This document shows, in pieces, positions 8,065 to 16,883 of a stretch of 64,000 nt of DNA. The notes under the pieces are model-generated. The model worked only from the letters and a program-made list of their open reading frames with translations. It searched no databases and was not told the DNA's origin. Source of the DNA: Owenweeksia sp963758205 (lineage in GTDB: Bacteria; Bacteroidota; Bacteroidia; Flavobacteriales; Schleiferiaceae). The stretch lies in assembly GCA_963758205.1 (NCBI GenBank), contig CAVWUM010000002.1, forward strand, positions 248,001-312,000, given 5' to 3'. Every line of letters begins with the position of its first letter. Position 1 is the first letter of the stretch. The position numbers and the translations under genes are program-made.

Positions 8065-9132
8065 ATGCGCTTGCGCCACCTCCTATATCCCCTTTCTCTC
8101 CCCTACCACCTGATAACTGCTGTGCGGAACCAGGCTTTTGATATGGGTATTTTAAAGTCAAAATCGTTTGATGTACCGGTCTTAGCTATCGGCAACCTGA
8201 GCACGGGTGGCACGGGCAAAACTCCGATGACGGAATTTTTGATCAAACACTTAAAGGAAAAGAAAATTGGACTGGTAAGCCGGGGCTATGGGCGCAAAAC
8301 CAAAGGTCTCATTTTAGCCACCCCACAACATCGCTTTGATGAAATTGGAGATGAACCCCATCAGATCTTTCACAAGTTTCCGCAAATAAAAATGGCCTTG
8401 GCCGAAAAGCGTGTGGAGGGAATACAGGTTTTACTTGAAACCGAAAAGCCGGATTTAATACTTCTTGATGATGCCTATCAACACAGGTATGTAAAAGCCG
8501 GTTTCAATATTTTGCTAACCACCTACGCCAATCCTTTTTATAGTGACTTTATACTGCCAGCCGGCAATCTGCGCGAAAGCCGCAATGGGAAAAAGCGAGC
8601 CAATATGATGGTGGTTACCAAATGCCCGGATAACCTCAGCAAGGACGAAGCAATTAAAATCCAGCGAAAGCTGCGGCCCGAAAAAGGACAGTCCGTTTAC
8701 TTTGCCGGATTGGAGTATGGAGAGCCTGTAAACTACCTTGGAAAGGGACTTGTTCCAAAATCCCCTGCTTCGTCAGGCTCAGTACAAGCTCTTGAGGGGG
8801 GCCAGGGGGATGATTCCATAATCCTCCTTACGGGAATTGCCAATCCAACTCCTATGCGTGAGTTTTTGGATAAATCATATAAAATTATCCGCCACCTAAA
8901 ATATCCTGATCATCACAATTTTAATACAGGCGATTTGGAGGAAATCCGAAAGGCTAACTCCGTATATTCGATTCTCACTACTGAAAAAGATTGGGTACGG
9001 CTAAATGGATTATTAGAGGAGGATGTGTTGAAAAACATATACTACCTCCCCATGCAAATGAAAATTTTGTTTGGAGAGGAGGAGAAACTGCTTTCTGAAG
9101 TGTATAGCTATATCTCCAAAAAGCAAAACTGA
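8065..9132 (+). CDS. lpxK: Tetraacyldisaccharide 4'-kinase
   Basis: 355 residues. It phosphorylates the 4' position of the lipid A disaccharide precursor at the inner membrane. The N-terminus has a membrane-associated amphipathic helix, and the P-loop is GNLSTGGTGKTPMTEF near residues 47-62. GLVSRGYGRKTKG, IGDEPHQI and LLDDAYQHR follow, all typical. Residues about 233-250 are an odd low-complexity insertion (SPASSGSVQALEGGQGDD) encoded by a palindromic repeat that also occurs outside genes. The reading frame continues correctly past it into LLTGIANPTPMREFL. The kinase core is intact on both sides, so it is probably functional. Confidence 0.94.
   Translation: MRLRHLLYPLSLPYHLITAVRNQAFDMGILKSKSFDVPVLAIGNLSTGGTGKTPMTEFLIKHLKEKKIGLVSRGYGRKTKGLILATPQHRFDEIGDEPHQIFHKFPQIKMALAEKRVEGIQVLLETEKPDLILLDDAYQHRYVKAGFNILLTTYANPFYSDFILPAGNLRESRNGKKRANMMVVTKCPDNLSKDEAIKIQRKLRPEKGQSVYFAGLEYGEPVNYLGKGLVPKSPASSGSVQALEGGQGDDSIILLTGIANPTPMREFLDKSYKIIRHLKYPDHHNFNTGDLEEIRKANSVYSILTTEKDWVRLNGLLEEDVLKNIYYLPMQMKILFGEEEKLLSEVYSYISKKQN
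8761..8814. repeat. Interspersed palindromic-type repeat inserted in frame in lpxK
   Basis: The segment starts TCCCC and ends with CTTGAGGGGGG-CC-A-GGGGG-ATGAT (8791-8814). The latter matches, with few changes, CTTGAGGGGGG-CT-T-GGGGG-TGAT at 47758-47780. Between them is CTTCGTCAGGCTCAGTACAA (8768-8787), which I recall as a close variant of a common interspersed bacterial repeat. The length is a multiple of three and leaves no stop in the lpxK frame. Confidence 0.7.
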
Positions 9133-9203
9133 GCTTTATTATAAACTAGCAAACATCCACAGAACCAGTGTAAAGCCCCGTAATTAACGGCACCAAATAC
9201 CCT

Positions 9204-9233
9204 TTGCACCGCACTCAATATTTCGTTTCTTTG
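9204..9233 (+). promoter_or_regulatory. Probable promoter for gatB
   Basis: TTG at 9204-9206 and TTTCTTTG at 9226-9233 are separated by 19 bases. The -7 element differs from TAnnTTTG only at its second base. The gatB start codon is 14 bases downstream. Confidence 0.45.
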
Positions 9234-9246
9234 CCGCCCGATTGCT

Positions 9247-10698
9247 ATGGAAGAAATACTAAAGGAATACGAACCGATTATCGGTCTTGAAATACACGTA
9301 CAACTGAATACGCTTAGCAAAGCCTATAGCTCTGACAGCACTACGTACGGGGCTATGCCTAACACCCAAACCAATGCCATTTCTCTCGGTCATCCCGGTA
9401 CTTTACCCATGGTGAACGAAAAGGTAATTGAGTATGCCGTAAGGTTGGGTATTGCGCTGAACTGTAACATACGTGAGCGCAATGAGTATGCACGTAAAAA
9501 TTACTTTTATGCTGATTTGCCCAAAGGCTACCAGATAACTCAGGATACCACCCCCATTTGTACCGGTGGTTTTGTGGAAATTCAGGATGCGGAAGGCAAG
9601 CCCAAAAGAATTGGCCTTACCCGCATTCATATGGAAGAGGATAGCGGCAAGAGCATTCACGATATTGACCCATTTAACACGCTGGTTGACCTTAACCGTG
9701 CCGGAACACCATTGTTAGAAATTGTAAGCGAACCTGAGTTTCGCAGTGGGCAGGAAGCCTATAACTACCTGCAGGAAATGCGCAGATTGGTACGCTATCT
9801 TGATATTTCGGATGGTAATATGGAAGAAGGAAGTTTGCGCTGCGATGTGAACGTATCCATTCGTCCGCGTGGCCGCGAAAAGTTCGGAACCAAGGTAGAG
9901 GTTAAAAACATGAATTCCTTCCGTAATGTGCAAAAGGCGATTGATTATGAAATTAAACGCCAGTATGAAGTTTACACCAGCGGAGGTGAGGTAGAGCAGC
10001 AAACCATGACTTTTGATGCCGGCAAGGGTGTTACAACCCTGCTTCGCGCTAAGGAAGATGCGCATGATTACCGCTACTTCCCCGAGCCGGATTTACAACC
10101 GGTTATAGTAAAACAGGATTTTTTAAATGACGTAAAGGCTTCTCTCCCTCCCTTACCAAAAGAACTTTTGGAGAAGTACCTGAAGCTGGGATTGAGTGAG
10201 TACGATGCCAATCTGCTAACGGAAACCAAGGAAGTGGCCCTTTATTTTGAGGATATTATTGCGCATACTAAGAACCATAAGGCTGCGGCCAACTGGCTTA
10301 TGGGTAATATAAAATCATACATGAATGATAAGGCCGTAAGCATTGAGGAGTTCCCTCTTACTGCCGGAACCATTGCAAAACTTATTGCACTTGTAGATGA
10401 AGGTACGGTAAGCAACTCGGCTGCCTCGGGCGAACTATTTAAGGCTTTGATTGAAAATCCTCAAAAAGACCCGGAGAGCCTGGCTAAAGAAATGAACCTG
10501 GTGCAGGAAAGCGATACCACTGCCCTGATGGAGCATATTGAAAAAGCCCTGGCCAGGTATCCCGAAAAGGTGGAGGAATATAAGGGCGGTAAAAAAGGCT
10601 TGCTGGGACTATTTATGGGAGAAGTAATGAAGCTTAGCGGTGGAAAGGCTGACCCCAAAGTAACCAGCAAATTAATACAACAGCAATTAGAAAAATGA
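9247..10698 (+). CDS. gatB: Asp-tRNA(Asn)/Glu-tRNA(Gln) amidotransferase subunit B
   Basis: 483 residues, full length for GatB. The N-terminus YEPIIGLEIHVQLNT and the later NRAGTPLLEIVSEPE, MEEGSLRCDVNVSIRP and FRNVQKAIDYEIKRQ are diagnostic. The C-terminal YqeY-like tRNA-binding tail is present (GKADPKVTSKLIQQQL). It binds mischarged Glu-tRNA(Gln) or Asp-tRNA(Asn) and, with GatA and GatC, converts it to the amide form using glutamine-derived ammonia. gatA and gatC are not in the window, so the complex is encoded at separate sites. Its stop overlaps the start of the next gene by four bases. Confidence 0.97.
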   Translation: MEEILKEYEPIIGLEIHVQLNTLSKAYSSDSTTYGAMPNTQTNAISLGHPGTLPMVNEKVIEYAVRLGIALNCNIRERNEYARKNYFYADLPKGYQITQDTTPICTGGFVEIQDAEGKPKRIGLTRIHMEEDSGKSIHDIDPFNTLVDLNRAGTPLLEIVSEPEFRSGQEAYNYLQEMRRLVRYLDISDGNMEEGSLRCDVNVSIRPRGREKFGTKVEVKNMNSFRNVQKAIDYEIKRQYEVYTSGGEVEQQTMTFDAGKGVTTLLRAKEDAHDYRYFPEPDLQPVIVKQDFLNDVKASLPPLPKELLEKYLKLGLSEYDANLLTETKEVALYFEDIIAHTKNHKAAANWLMGNIKSYMNDKAVSIEEFPLTAGTIAKLIALVDEGTVSNSAASGELFKALIENPQKDPESLAKEMNLVQESDTTALMEHIEKALARYPEKVEEYKGGKKGLLGLFMGEVMKLSGGKADPKVTSKLIQQQLEK

Positions 10699-11897
10699 TA
10701 ATTAAAAACCCCATGAGAATACTCAACGCACTGGCGATTGTAGCCATTACCTATTTTGCTACCGGATGTGATGATGGCAAAACCAAACTATCGGGAAATG
10801 TAACTGCCGATGTAAGTGAACTTGAACTATACAGTATAGACCCTACCGGTACCGAGCCTTTGGATACTATACCTGTAAAGGATGGAAAGTTTGAAACCGC
10901 TTTACAGCTGGATACCGCTGATTTTATGCTGGTTAAAGTTACTGATAGATACCAGGTGCCCTTATTTATTAAACCTGGTGAAAAAGTAAAACTTGAGTTA
11001 ACTGGCAATGATGAGGATCCCGATTATACCGTAAGCGGCAGCCATGAGTCTGAGCGTATCTGGAGGATTACTGATATCCGCAACCAGGCATTTGATAAAA
11101 TTGACAGCCTTAACGCTGCAAGCCAGGAGGCACAAAACACCCCTATGTATCAAATGAAAAAGGCAGAACTTGACTCACTTTTTCAAAAGGTGGTGAAAAA
11201 TACTGCTGATAAATTTAAGGCGATGATCGATGAAGAGCCAGGCAGCATTGCCAACATCTTCATTTTTTCGCAAACTATTGGCAACTACCCACTTATTTCT
11301 CCACAGGAAGATTTTGCCTACTTTGAAAAAGTAGATTCAGCCATTGAAGAAAATTATGGTGAACTGAAGCATGTGGCGAGCTTTCATGAAAGTATTGACA
11401 ACATGAAGAAAAACCTTGAAATACAGGAAAAAATGAATGCGGTAAAGAATAACCTGCAACCGGGTTCTGAAATTCCTGAAATAGCATTACAAGGGCCAAA
11501 CGGTACTGAGCGTAAACTATCTGACCTTAGAGGAAAAGTAGTATTAGTTGACTTTTGGGCAGCCTGGTGTCGCCCATGCCGCGCTCAAAACCCATTTTTG
11601 GTAGAGCTTTACAATAACTATAAAGACAAAGGTTTTGATGTGTACAGTGTTTCCCTTGATGGTTTGGAGCAACAGCAAAACCCTAAAGAAGCCTGGATAG
11701 AAGCTATTAATCAGGATGGCCTTGTTTGGGAAAACCACGTAAGCGATCTTAAAGGATGGGACTCAAAAGTAATTGGCGACTTTGGTTTTAACGGAATTCC
11801 TTTTACTGTACTTATTGATGGTGAGGGAAAAATTATTGCCACCGAATTGCGCGGACCTGAACTTGAGGAAGCTGTAAAAACAGCCCTAGGTTCCTAA
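10695..11897 (+). CDS. TlpA-like thioredoxin-domain lipoprotein with DUF4369-type N-terminal domain
   Basis: 400 residues. The signal sequence ends in a lipobox (YFATGC), so it is a lipoprotein on the periplasmic side. Residues about 30-130 look like the beta-rich DUF4369 module (LSGNVTADVSELELYSID). A helical linker follows, then a TlpA/thioredoxin domain with FWAAWCRPCRAQNP, the active Cys being C292 and C295. It probably reduces or resolves disulfides of envelope proteins, as in Bacteroidota TlpA/ResA relatives. The ATG at 10695 overlaps the gatB stop; ATG 10713 is an alternative start. A strong terminator follows. Confidence 0.9.
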   Translation: MIIKNPMRILNALAIVAITYFATGCDDGKTKLSGNVTADVSELELYSIDPTGTEPLDTIPVKDGKFETALQLDTADFMLVKVTDRYQVPLFIKPGEKVKLELTGNDEDPDYTVSGSHESERIWRITDIRNQAFDKIDSLNAASQEAQNTPMYQMKKAELDSLFQKVVKNTADKFKAMIDEEPGSIANIFIFSQTIGNYPLISPQEDFAYFEKVDSAIEENYGELKHVASFHESIDNMKKNLEIQEKMNAVKNNLQPGSEIPEIALQGPNGTERKLSDLRGKVVLVDFWAAWCRPCRAQNPFLVELYNNYKDKGFDVYSVSLDGLEQQQNPKEAWIEAINQDGLVWENHVSDLKGWDSKVIGDFGFNGIPFTVLIDGEGKIIATELRGPELEEAVKTALGS

Positions 11898-11918
11898 AAA
11901 GTAAAAATTCTGAATTTT

Positions 11919-11956
11919 AAAGCCGGTATTTCTTTGAGATACCGGCTTTTATATTT
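11919..11956 (+). terminator. Rho-independent terminator after the TlpA-like gene
   Basis: Perfect 11-base stem AAAGCCGGTAT (11919-11929) with ATACCGGCTTT (11939-11949), nine-base loop, followed by T-rich sequence. It closes the gatB operon. Confidence 0.85.
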
Positions 11957-12030
11957 TTGACAAGTGTTGATCTTTAAACATCTCAAACCAAATTGTGGTT
12001 AATTTTCTGAACCAAAAAATTTAACAGATA

Positions 12031-12681
12031 ATGAAAAAACTCTTTTTGATATTGATGGCCTCCGGCCTTTCAGTAATGCTTAACGCTCAAACAGCCAATG
12101 ATTTGTTTACCGATAAGGACATGAGGGTAAGTTGGTTAGGGATTGACTACTCTCAGGTAAAACTGATCGGGAAATTTGACCAGTTTGGTGACTGGGGCGA
12201 ACAGAGTCTTGCAGAACTTAAGAACGATTACTTTCCGGCCTGGAATAAAGTGGTAGTAAATGAGCGCGAGAAGTATGACATCGCCAAAATGCTGGATAGG
12301 AAGGAGGTGTATTATGATATTGAAATGATGATGGAGCATAACGCCAATGCTAAGCTCGAAGAACTGGAGGCTTATAATGAACCAAACTACACCCCTGAAC
12401 AAATAGAAAAATTTGTAAAGCAGTATAAGTTTAAAAATAAAGAAGGTATTGGAGTAATGCTATTGGCAGAATCCTACAATAAGGCAGTAGAAATGGCCAC
12501 CTACCATTTTGTAGCCATAAATATGAAAACCGGTAAAGTGCTATTTCAGGAGCGCATAAAAGGAGAGCCGGGAGGCTTCGGCCTTAGAAATTACTGGGTA
12601 GGGTCCGTACATAAAGTTCTCGAAAAAATTGAGAAGGATTACTACAAAAAGTGGAAAGATCAATATGCCAGTAAATCCTGA
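12031..12681 (+). CDS. Hypothetical secreted protein
   Basis: 216 residues with a clear signal peptide (MKKLFLILMASGLSVMLNAQ, cleavage after about residue 20). The mature part has no cysteines and begins TANDLFTDKDMRVSWLGIDYSQVKLIG. It ends with a stretch resembling a ligand-binding or structural fold (TYHFVAINMKTGKVLFQERIKG, then GFGLRNYWVGSVHKVL). I do not know a function; similar periplasmic proteins are common in Flavobacteriia. It stands alone between two terminators, so it is probably a single-gene transcript. Confidence 0.75.
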   Translation: MKKLFLILMASGLSVMLNAQTANDLFTDKDMRVSWLGIDYSQVKLIGKFDQFGDWGEQSLAELKNDYFPAWNKVVVNEREKYDIAKMLDRKEVYYDIEMMMEHNANAKLEELEAYNEPNYTPEQIEKFVKQYKFKNKEGIGVMLLAESYNKAVEMATYHFVAINMKTGKVLFQERIKGEPGGFGLRNYWVGSVHKVLEKIEKDYYKKWKDQYASKS

Positions 12682-12705
12682 TTGGCACTAACTTTTATAA
12701 CATGG

Positions 12706-12735
12706 AGCCAGCCTCATAAGCGGTTGGCTTTTTTA
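12706..12735 (+). terminator. Rho-independent terminator
   Basis: AGCCAGCC (12706-12713) pairs with GGTTGGCT (12722-12729), with one G-T pair, and is followed by a run of T. It lies between two convergent genes and mainly serves the + strand gene. Confidence 0.75.
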
Positions 12736-12751
12736 TTTGATCTGCAAAGTT

Positions 12752-13858
12752 TCAGGCATGAGCAACCGGCTTAAAGGTAATAGTAAATGTGGTGCCTTCA
12801 TTTAACTTACTATCCACTTCAATAATGCCGCCCATAGAGGTTACATGGTTATGAACAAGGTATAGTCCAATGCCTTTACTATCAAGTTGGTTACTGAATT
12901 TTTGATGCAGGCCGAAAATCTTATCCTTTACTTCATCCATATTGAAGCCCTGACCATTATCCGTATAAATGAGTTGATAGGCCTTATTGGTAATTTGGGT
13001 TTTAATACAAATTACTATTGGCACTCCGGTGCGTGCATATTTTATTGAATTGGTTATAAGGTTCAAAAAAATACTTTCCAGGTAAGTGCGGTTAAACACC
13101 AGTATATCAAATGCCGTAAAATCTGTAGTAAAGGTGGCGCCAACGCTCATTATTAATGAAGCAATAGAATCTTTAACAGTATTAAGCACTTTGGGCACGG
13201 AAATGGGCTCAACATGCACATTAGTGCCATCACTATTACCCAGCATGTCTACATATTTATTAAGAGTGCTTTTAAGGCTGGCAGTTGTACTTTTTAAAAT
13301 TTCAATCAGTTCTCTTGCTTCTTTATCATCAATTTTGGTAATATCCAGTAATTCAAAAACCATAGTTAGATTATTTACTGGCGACCTTAAATCGTGAGAA
13401 GTAGAATAGGTAAGCAGTTTAAGGTTTTCGTTTATTCGGGTAAAATTGGTCAGCAAAGTATCCCTTTCCTCTTCCAGCCTTTTTATGTGCGTAATGTTCT
13501 TTGCAATGGCATACACAAGCTCATCATCAGGCAACGTCACGGCCGTCCATGATAACCAGATTACTTCGCCAGCTTTAGAATGATATCTATTTTCAAAGTT
13601 CAGTAGAGGAATACTGCGCCTTAATCCATCACGCCCCCGGTTGGTAATGTTCCGATCTTCCTGATGAATGAAGTCATTTATTGGTCTCGATAAAAGCTCC
13701 TGTTGGGAATACCCCATTAAATTACAAAAGGCCGGATTTACTTTTTTGAAAAAGCCATCAAAACCGGCAATACACAATAAATCAAGGGATAATTCAAAAA
13801 AAGGCTCCATCTTATACAGGACATCCTCACCTGTATCGATTGCGTTAACGTTGTTCAT
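12752..13858 (-). CDS. PAS-domain sensor histidine kinase
   Basis: 368 residues, no membrane segment, so cytoplasmic. A PAS domain covers about residues 15-130 (LDLLCIAGFDGFFKKVNPAF, GYSQQELLSRP, then a PAC-like tail WLSWTAVTLPDDE). A short coiled coil leads to the H-box TSHDLRSPVNNLTMVFELL with the phospho-accepting His. The ATPase part has the N-box NLITNSIKYA, G1 DNGQGFNMD and G2 GIGLYLVHNH. No response regulator gene is adjacent, so its partner is elsewhere. The signal is unknown. Confidence 0.92.
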   Translation of the reverse strand: MNNVNAIDTGEDVLYKMEPFFELSLDLLCIAGFDGFFKKVNPAFCNLMGYSQQELLSRPINDFIHQEDRNITNRGRDGLRRSIPLLNFENRYHSKAGEVIWLSWTAVTLPDDELVYAIAKNITHIKRLEEERDTLLTNFTRINENLKLLTYSTSHDLRSPVNNLTMVFELLDITKIDDKEARELIEILKSTTASLKSTLNKYVDMLGNSDGTNVHVEPISVPKVLNTVKDSIASLIMSVGATFTTDFTAFDILVFNRTYLESIFLNLITNSIKYARTGVPIVICIKTQITNKAYQLIYTDNGQGFNMDEVKDKIFGLHQKFSNQLDSKGIGLYLVHNHVTSMGGIIEVDSKLNEGTTFTITFKPVAHA

Positions 13859-14080
13859 ACATCATATAAAAGTGTGGCACTAAAAGCGAAATGCTCTCCG
13901 TTCGCCATTTTTTTAATACGTTCTCGAAAGTAGTAGTTTTTGGGCTCATGTTACTCTCTTGCTTTTTGCAGATTGTTATCATGCTTTGTAAAACTCCCTA
14001 AGAAATATTTGTCCCACAGGTTAAAAGTTCTCTATGGGCAATTATCTTTACAGGGCGTTTCGATGTAATTTTAATTATAA

Positions 14081-14197
14081 ATGAGAAGGGCTATGGCAAA
14101 GTCACAGGATGCAAAAAAGAATGTAAAAAAGGAACCTCTGAAATCTGCAAAAGAGAAGAAAGAGGAAAAGAGAGCAAAGAAAGCTGCCAGAAAATAA
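14081..14197 (+). CDS. Very small lysine-rich basic protein
   Basis: A 38-residue frame from ATG 14081, or 34 residues from ATG 14093 (MAKSQDAKKNVKKEPL...). About 40 percent of residues are Lys or Arg, there are no aromatic residues or cysteines, and the C-terminus (EKKEEKRAKKAARK) would be helical. A strong terminator begins 13 bases after the stop, and the preceding 200 bases hold no other gene, both of which suggest a real transcription unit. I recall similar short Lys-rich proteins starting MAKSQ in Bacteroidota. It may bind nucleic acid; this is inference. Confidence 0.65.
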   Translation: MRRAMAKSQDAKKNVKKEPLKSAKEKKEEKRAKKAARK

Positions 14198-14209
14198 TTC
14201 AACAAAAAA

Positions 14210-14235
14210 AGCCACCAGAAGGTGGCTTTCTTATT
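14210..14235 (+). terminator. Rho-independent terminator after the small basic gene
   Basis: AGCCACC (14210-14216), AGAA loop, GGTGGCT (14221-14227), then TTCTTATTT. Preceded by a run of A, so it may also serve the convergent ettA gene from the other side. Confidence 0.8.
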
Positions 14236-14253
14236 TCTGGTATTCTTCTCAAT

Positions 14254-15948
14254 TTATGAATCCTTTATAAGCTTTTTGTAACGCACTCTTGTAGGCTCCA
14301 CATCGCCCAGACGCTTCTTCTTATTTTCTTCATAATCAGAAAATCCGCCTTCAAAATAGTACACTTGCGAGTCGCCCTCAAAAGCCAGAATGTGGGTACA
14401 CACTCTATCCAAAAACCACCTGTCGTGAGAAATAATTACTGCACAGCCAGCAAAGTTTTCCAGCGCTTCTTCAAGTGCGCGTAGTGTGTTTACATCAAGG
14501 TCATTTGTAGGCTCATCCAGCAACAGTACGTTACCGCCTTCCTTTAATGCCATTGATAAATGCAGCCTGTTGCGCTCACCACCTGATAGTACGCCCACTT
14601 TCTTGCTCTGATCATTACCGGCAAAGTTGAACCTGCTCAGGTACGCACGGGCATTTATCTTCTGTCCGCCAAGGTCAATCTCTTCATTTCCCTGAGAGAT
14701 AATATCATAAATAGTTTTTTCGGGCTTCAGGTCATCATGGCTTTGATCCACATAAGAAATCTTAACTGTATCCCCTACCTCAAAACTTCCGCCATCGGGC
14801 TGCTCCTGCCCCATTATCATTCTGAAAATAGTGGTTTTACCTGCCCCGTTAGGACCAATAATACCAACAATACCAGCCGGTGGAAGGCTAAAATTCAGAT
14901 CCTCATAAAGCAGTTTATCACCAAAAGCCTTCTTTACATTTTTGGCTTCTATTACGTTGCTACCCAACCTTGGCCCGTTCGGGATAAAAATTTCCAGCTT
15001 CTCTTCCTTCTCCTTCTGTTCTTCGCTTAGTAGTTTGTTATAATTGTTCAAACGGGCCTTCCCTTTAGCCTGGCGTCCTTTAGCGCCCATACGCACCCAG
15101 TCAAGCTCTCGTTCCAGCGTTTTCCTGCGTTTGCTGGCCTGCTTTTCTTCCTGCTGCATACGCTTGGTTTTTTGATCCAGCCAGCTGCTGTAGTTTCCTT
15201 TCCATGGGATACCTTCTCCCCTGTCAAGTTCCAAAATCCACCCGGCTACGTTATCCAAAAAGTAACGGTCGTGAGTAACGGCTATAACAGTGCCTTTGTA
15301 GTGCTGTAAGTGCTGTTCCAACCATAGTACTGATTCCGCATCAAGGTGGTTAGTAGGCTCATCCAGAAGCAAAATATCCGGTTGCTGGATAAGTAACCGG
15401 CAAAGGGCCACTCGTCTTCTTTCTCCTCCTGATAAAACAGAAATCGGAGTTTCAGGGTCGGGTGTGCGGAGGGCATCCATGGCCCGGTTCAGCATGGTGT
15501 CAAGTTCCCATGCGTTTGTGGCATCAATTCGATCCTGAAGCTCAGCCTGGCGGTTCATCAGCTTTTCCATTTTATCCGGGTTTTCGTAAACCTCGGGCAA
15601 GCCAAAATCATCATTAATTTTATTGTACTCCGCAAGTATATCCACTACCTCCTGGGCACCCTCCTTCACAATTTCAATTACAGTTTTACTTTCATCCAGG
15701 TCTGGTTCCTGCTCAAGATATCCTACAGAATAGCCCGGAGAAAAAACCACATTACCCTGGTAGTTTTTTTCTACCCCGGCAATAATTTTTAACAAGGTTG
15801 ATTTTCCCGAACCATTAAGTCCCAGGATACCAATCTTAGCTCCGTAAAAAAAACTCAGGTATATATTCTTAAGTACAGTTTTGTTGTTTTGAGCATAGGT
15901 TTTTGTAACCCCACTCATAGAAAAGATAACTTTCTTATCGTCTGACAT
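14254..15948 (-). CDS. ettA: Energy-dependent translational throttle protein EttA (ABC-F)
   Basis: 564 residues with two ABC domains and no membrane part. First Walker A GLNGSGKST, signature LSGGERRR, Walker B ILLLDEPTNHLD; second Walker A GPNGAGKTT, signature LSGGERNR, Walker B LLLDEPTNDLD. Between them lies the charged P-site tRNA interaction motif (about residues 245-320, with KQASKRRKTLERELDWVR). The Arm insertion in the first domain is short. EttA binds the ribosomal E site and adjusts translation to the ADP/ATP ratio. Length and both motif sets match EttA and not Uup or YheS. A -7 element for this gene lies at 16016-16023 on the minus strand. Confidence 0.95.
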   Translation of the reverse strand: MSDDKKVIFSMSGVTKTYAQNNKTVLKNIYLSFFYGAKIGILGLNGSGKSTLLKIIAGVEKNYQGNVVFSPGYSVGYLEQEPDLDESKTVIEIVKEGAQEVVDILAEYNKINDDFGLPEVYENPDKMEKLMNRQAELQDRIDATNAWELDTMLNRAMDALRTPDPETPISVLSGGERRRVALCRLLIQQPDILLLDEPTNHLDAESVLWLEQHLQHYKGTVIAVTHDRYFLDNVAGWILELDRGEGIPWKGNYSSWLDQKTKRMQQEEKQASKRRKTLERELDWVRMGAKGRQAKGKARLNNYNKLLSEEQKEKEEKLEIFIPNGPRLGSNVIEAKNVKKAFGDKLLYEDLNFSLPPAGIVGIIGPNGAGKTTIFRMIMGQEQPDGGSFEVGDTVKISYVDQSHDDLKPEKTIYDIISQGNEEIDLGGQKINARAYLSRFNFAGNDQSKKVGVLSGGERNRLHLSMALKEGGNVLLLDEPTNDLDVNTLRALEEALENFAGCAVIISHDRWFLDRVCTHILAFEGDSQVYYFEGGFSDYEENKKKRLGDVEPTRVRYKKLIKDS

Positions 15949-16015
15949 ATTTGGTTTTGTATTATTGTTGCAGCCCTAAATAAATAAGGCCATGTATCGT
16001 TTGATTGCGAATGGC

Positions 16016-16023
16016 CAAAGATA
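16016..16023 (-). promoter_or_regulatory. -7 element upstream of ettA
   Basis: The minus strand reads TATCTTTG, a full match to TAnnTTTG, about 68 bases before the ettA start codon. No TTG is seen at the expected distance, so only half of the promoter is supported. Confidence 0.4.
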
Positions 16024-16030
16024 AAACTAG

Positions 16031-16774
16031 ATGGAGCATTTCCTTAAGAATTTAAGTGTTTTACTAATCGTTTTGTTTGGCAGCCATATAAGCGCTCAAA
16101 CGCTTAGCGGTACTGTAATTGACAGCAAAACAAAGGAGGTTGTTCCTGTCACCCACGTCATCAACAAATCCACCTTTGATGGTGGCCTTACCGATGATGA
16201 AGGCGAGTTTACCGTAGATTTAAAATGGGGCGATACCATTGTATTCTCTAACATTGCCTACAAGTTTTTCTATTTTATATATAATGATTCGAGCACCGCT
16301 CTTACCAATGTGGTAATAGAAATGGAGGAACAAAACTACCTGCTCAATGAGGTAAGTATTTTTAGCTACAAGCTCACCTCTAACGATGATAAAGCCATTG
16401 AGATTAAAAAACCGGCCATACCGGATAACAGCCAGTTAAGGGACGAACGCATAGTACGGGCAGGCCTTGATAATCCCGCTGAGTTTCTGTATAACCTTTT
16501 TGGTAGCAAACCAAGGCAACTAAGGATGCTGGCCCAGCTCAGAGCAGAAGATGCTTACAGGGAAAAACTGGAGGAAAGCAACAACCGCAGCAGTGTGGTG
16601 CAGCTTACCGGCCTTAGCAAGGAAGAGCTGGAAGCCTTTATGTTTTACTGCAAATTTGCACCTGTACGGATGAAAACCCTCAATGACTATGAATTTCTCC
16701 TCTCCGTACAACAATGCTATCAGCAATATGTAAAAGAGCAGGAAATGGAGAGCTTCCTGGAGCAATTCGATTAG
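16031..16774 (+). CDS. CarboxypepD_reg-like domain secreted protein
   Basis: 247 residues. A signal peptide ends at about residue 23 (VLFGSHISAQ). The next 90 residues form the CarboxypepD_reg-like beta sandwich that also occurs at the N-terminus of TonB-dependent receptors (LSGTVIDSKTKEVVPVTHVI, DGGLTDDEGEFTVDL). The C-terminal half is helical and charged, with no recognised domain. No outer-membrane barrel follows, so it is not a receptor. Function is unknown; it may be an envelope accessory protein. It is transcribed divergently from ettA. Confidence 0.8.
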   Translation: MEHFLKNLSVLLIVLFGSHISAQTLSGTVIDSKTKEVVPVTHVINKSTFDGGLTDDEGEFTVDLKWGDTIVFSNIAYKFFYFIYNDSSTALTNVVIEMEEQNYLLNEVSIFSYKLTSNDDKAIEIKKPAIPDNSQLRDERIVRAGLDNPAEFLYNLFGSKPRQLRMLAQLRAEDAYREKLEESNNRSSVVQLTGLSKEELEAFMFYCKFAPVRMKTLNDYEFLLSVQQCYQQYVKEQEMESFLEQFD

Positions 16775-16883
16775 GGATAATCTGAGCAATTTATACCAAT
16801 TCCTTTTTCAGCACCATTTCAAGATCAGCCACAGCTGAACAATCTGCCATTCAAATAGTTACTTAAATTGACTAAAGCATGTT

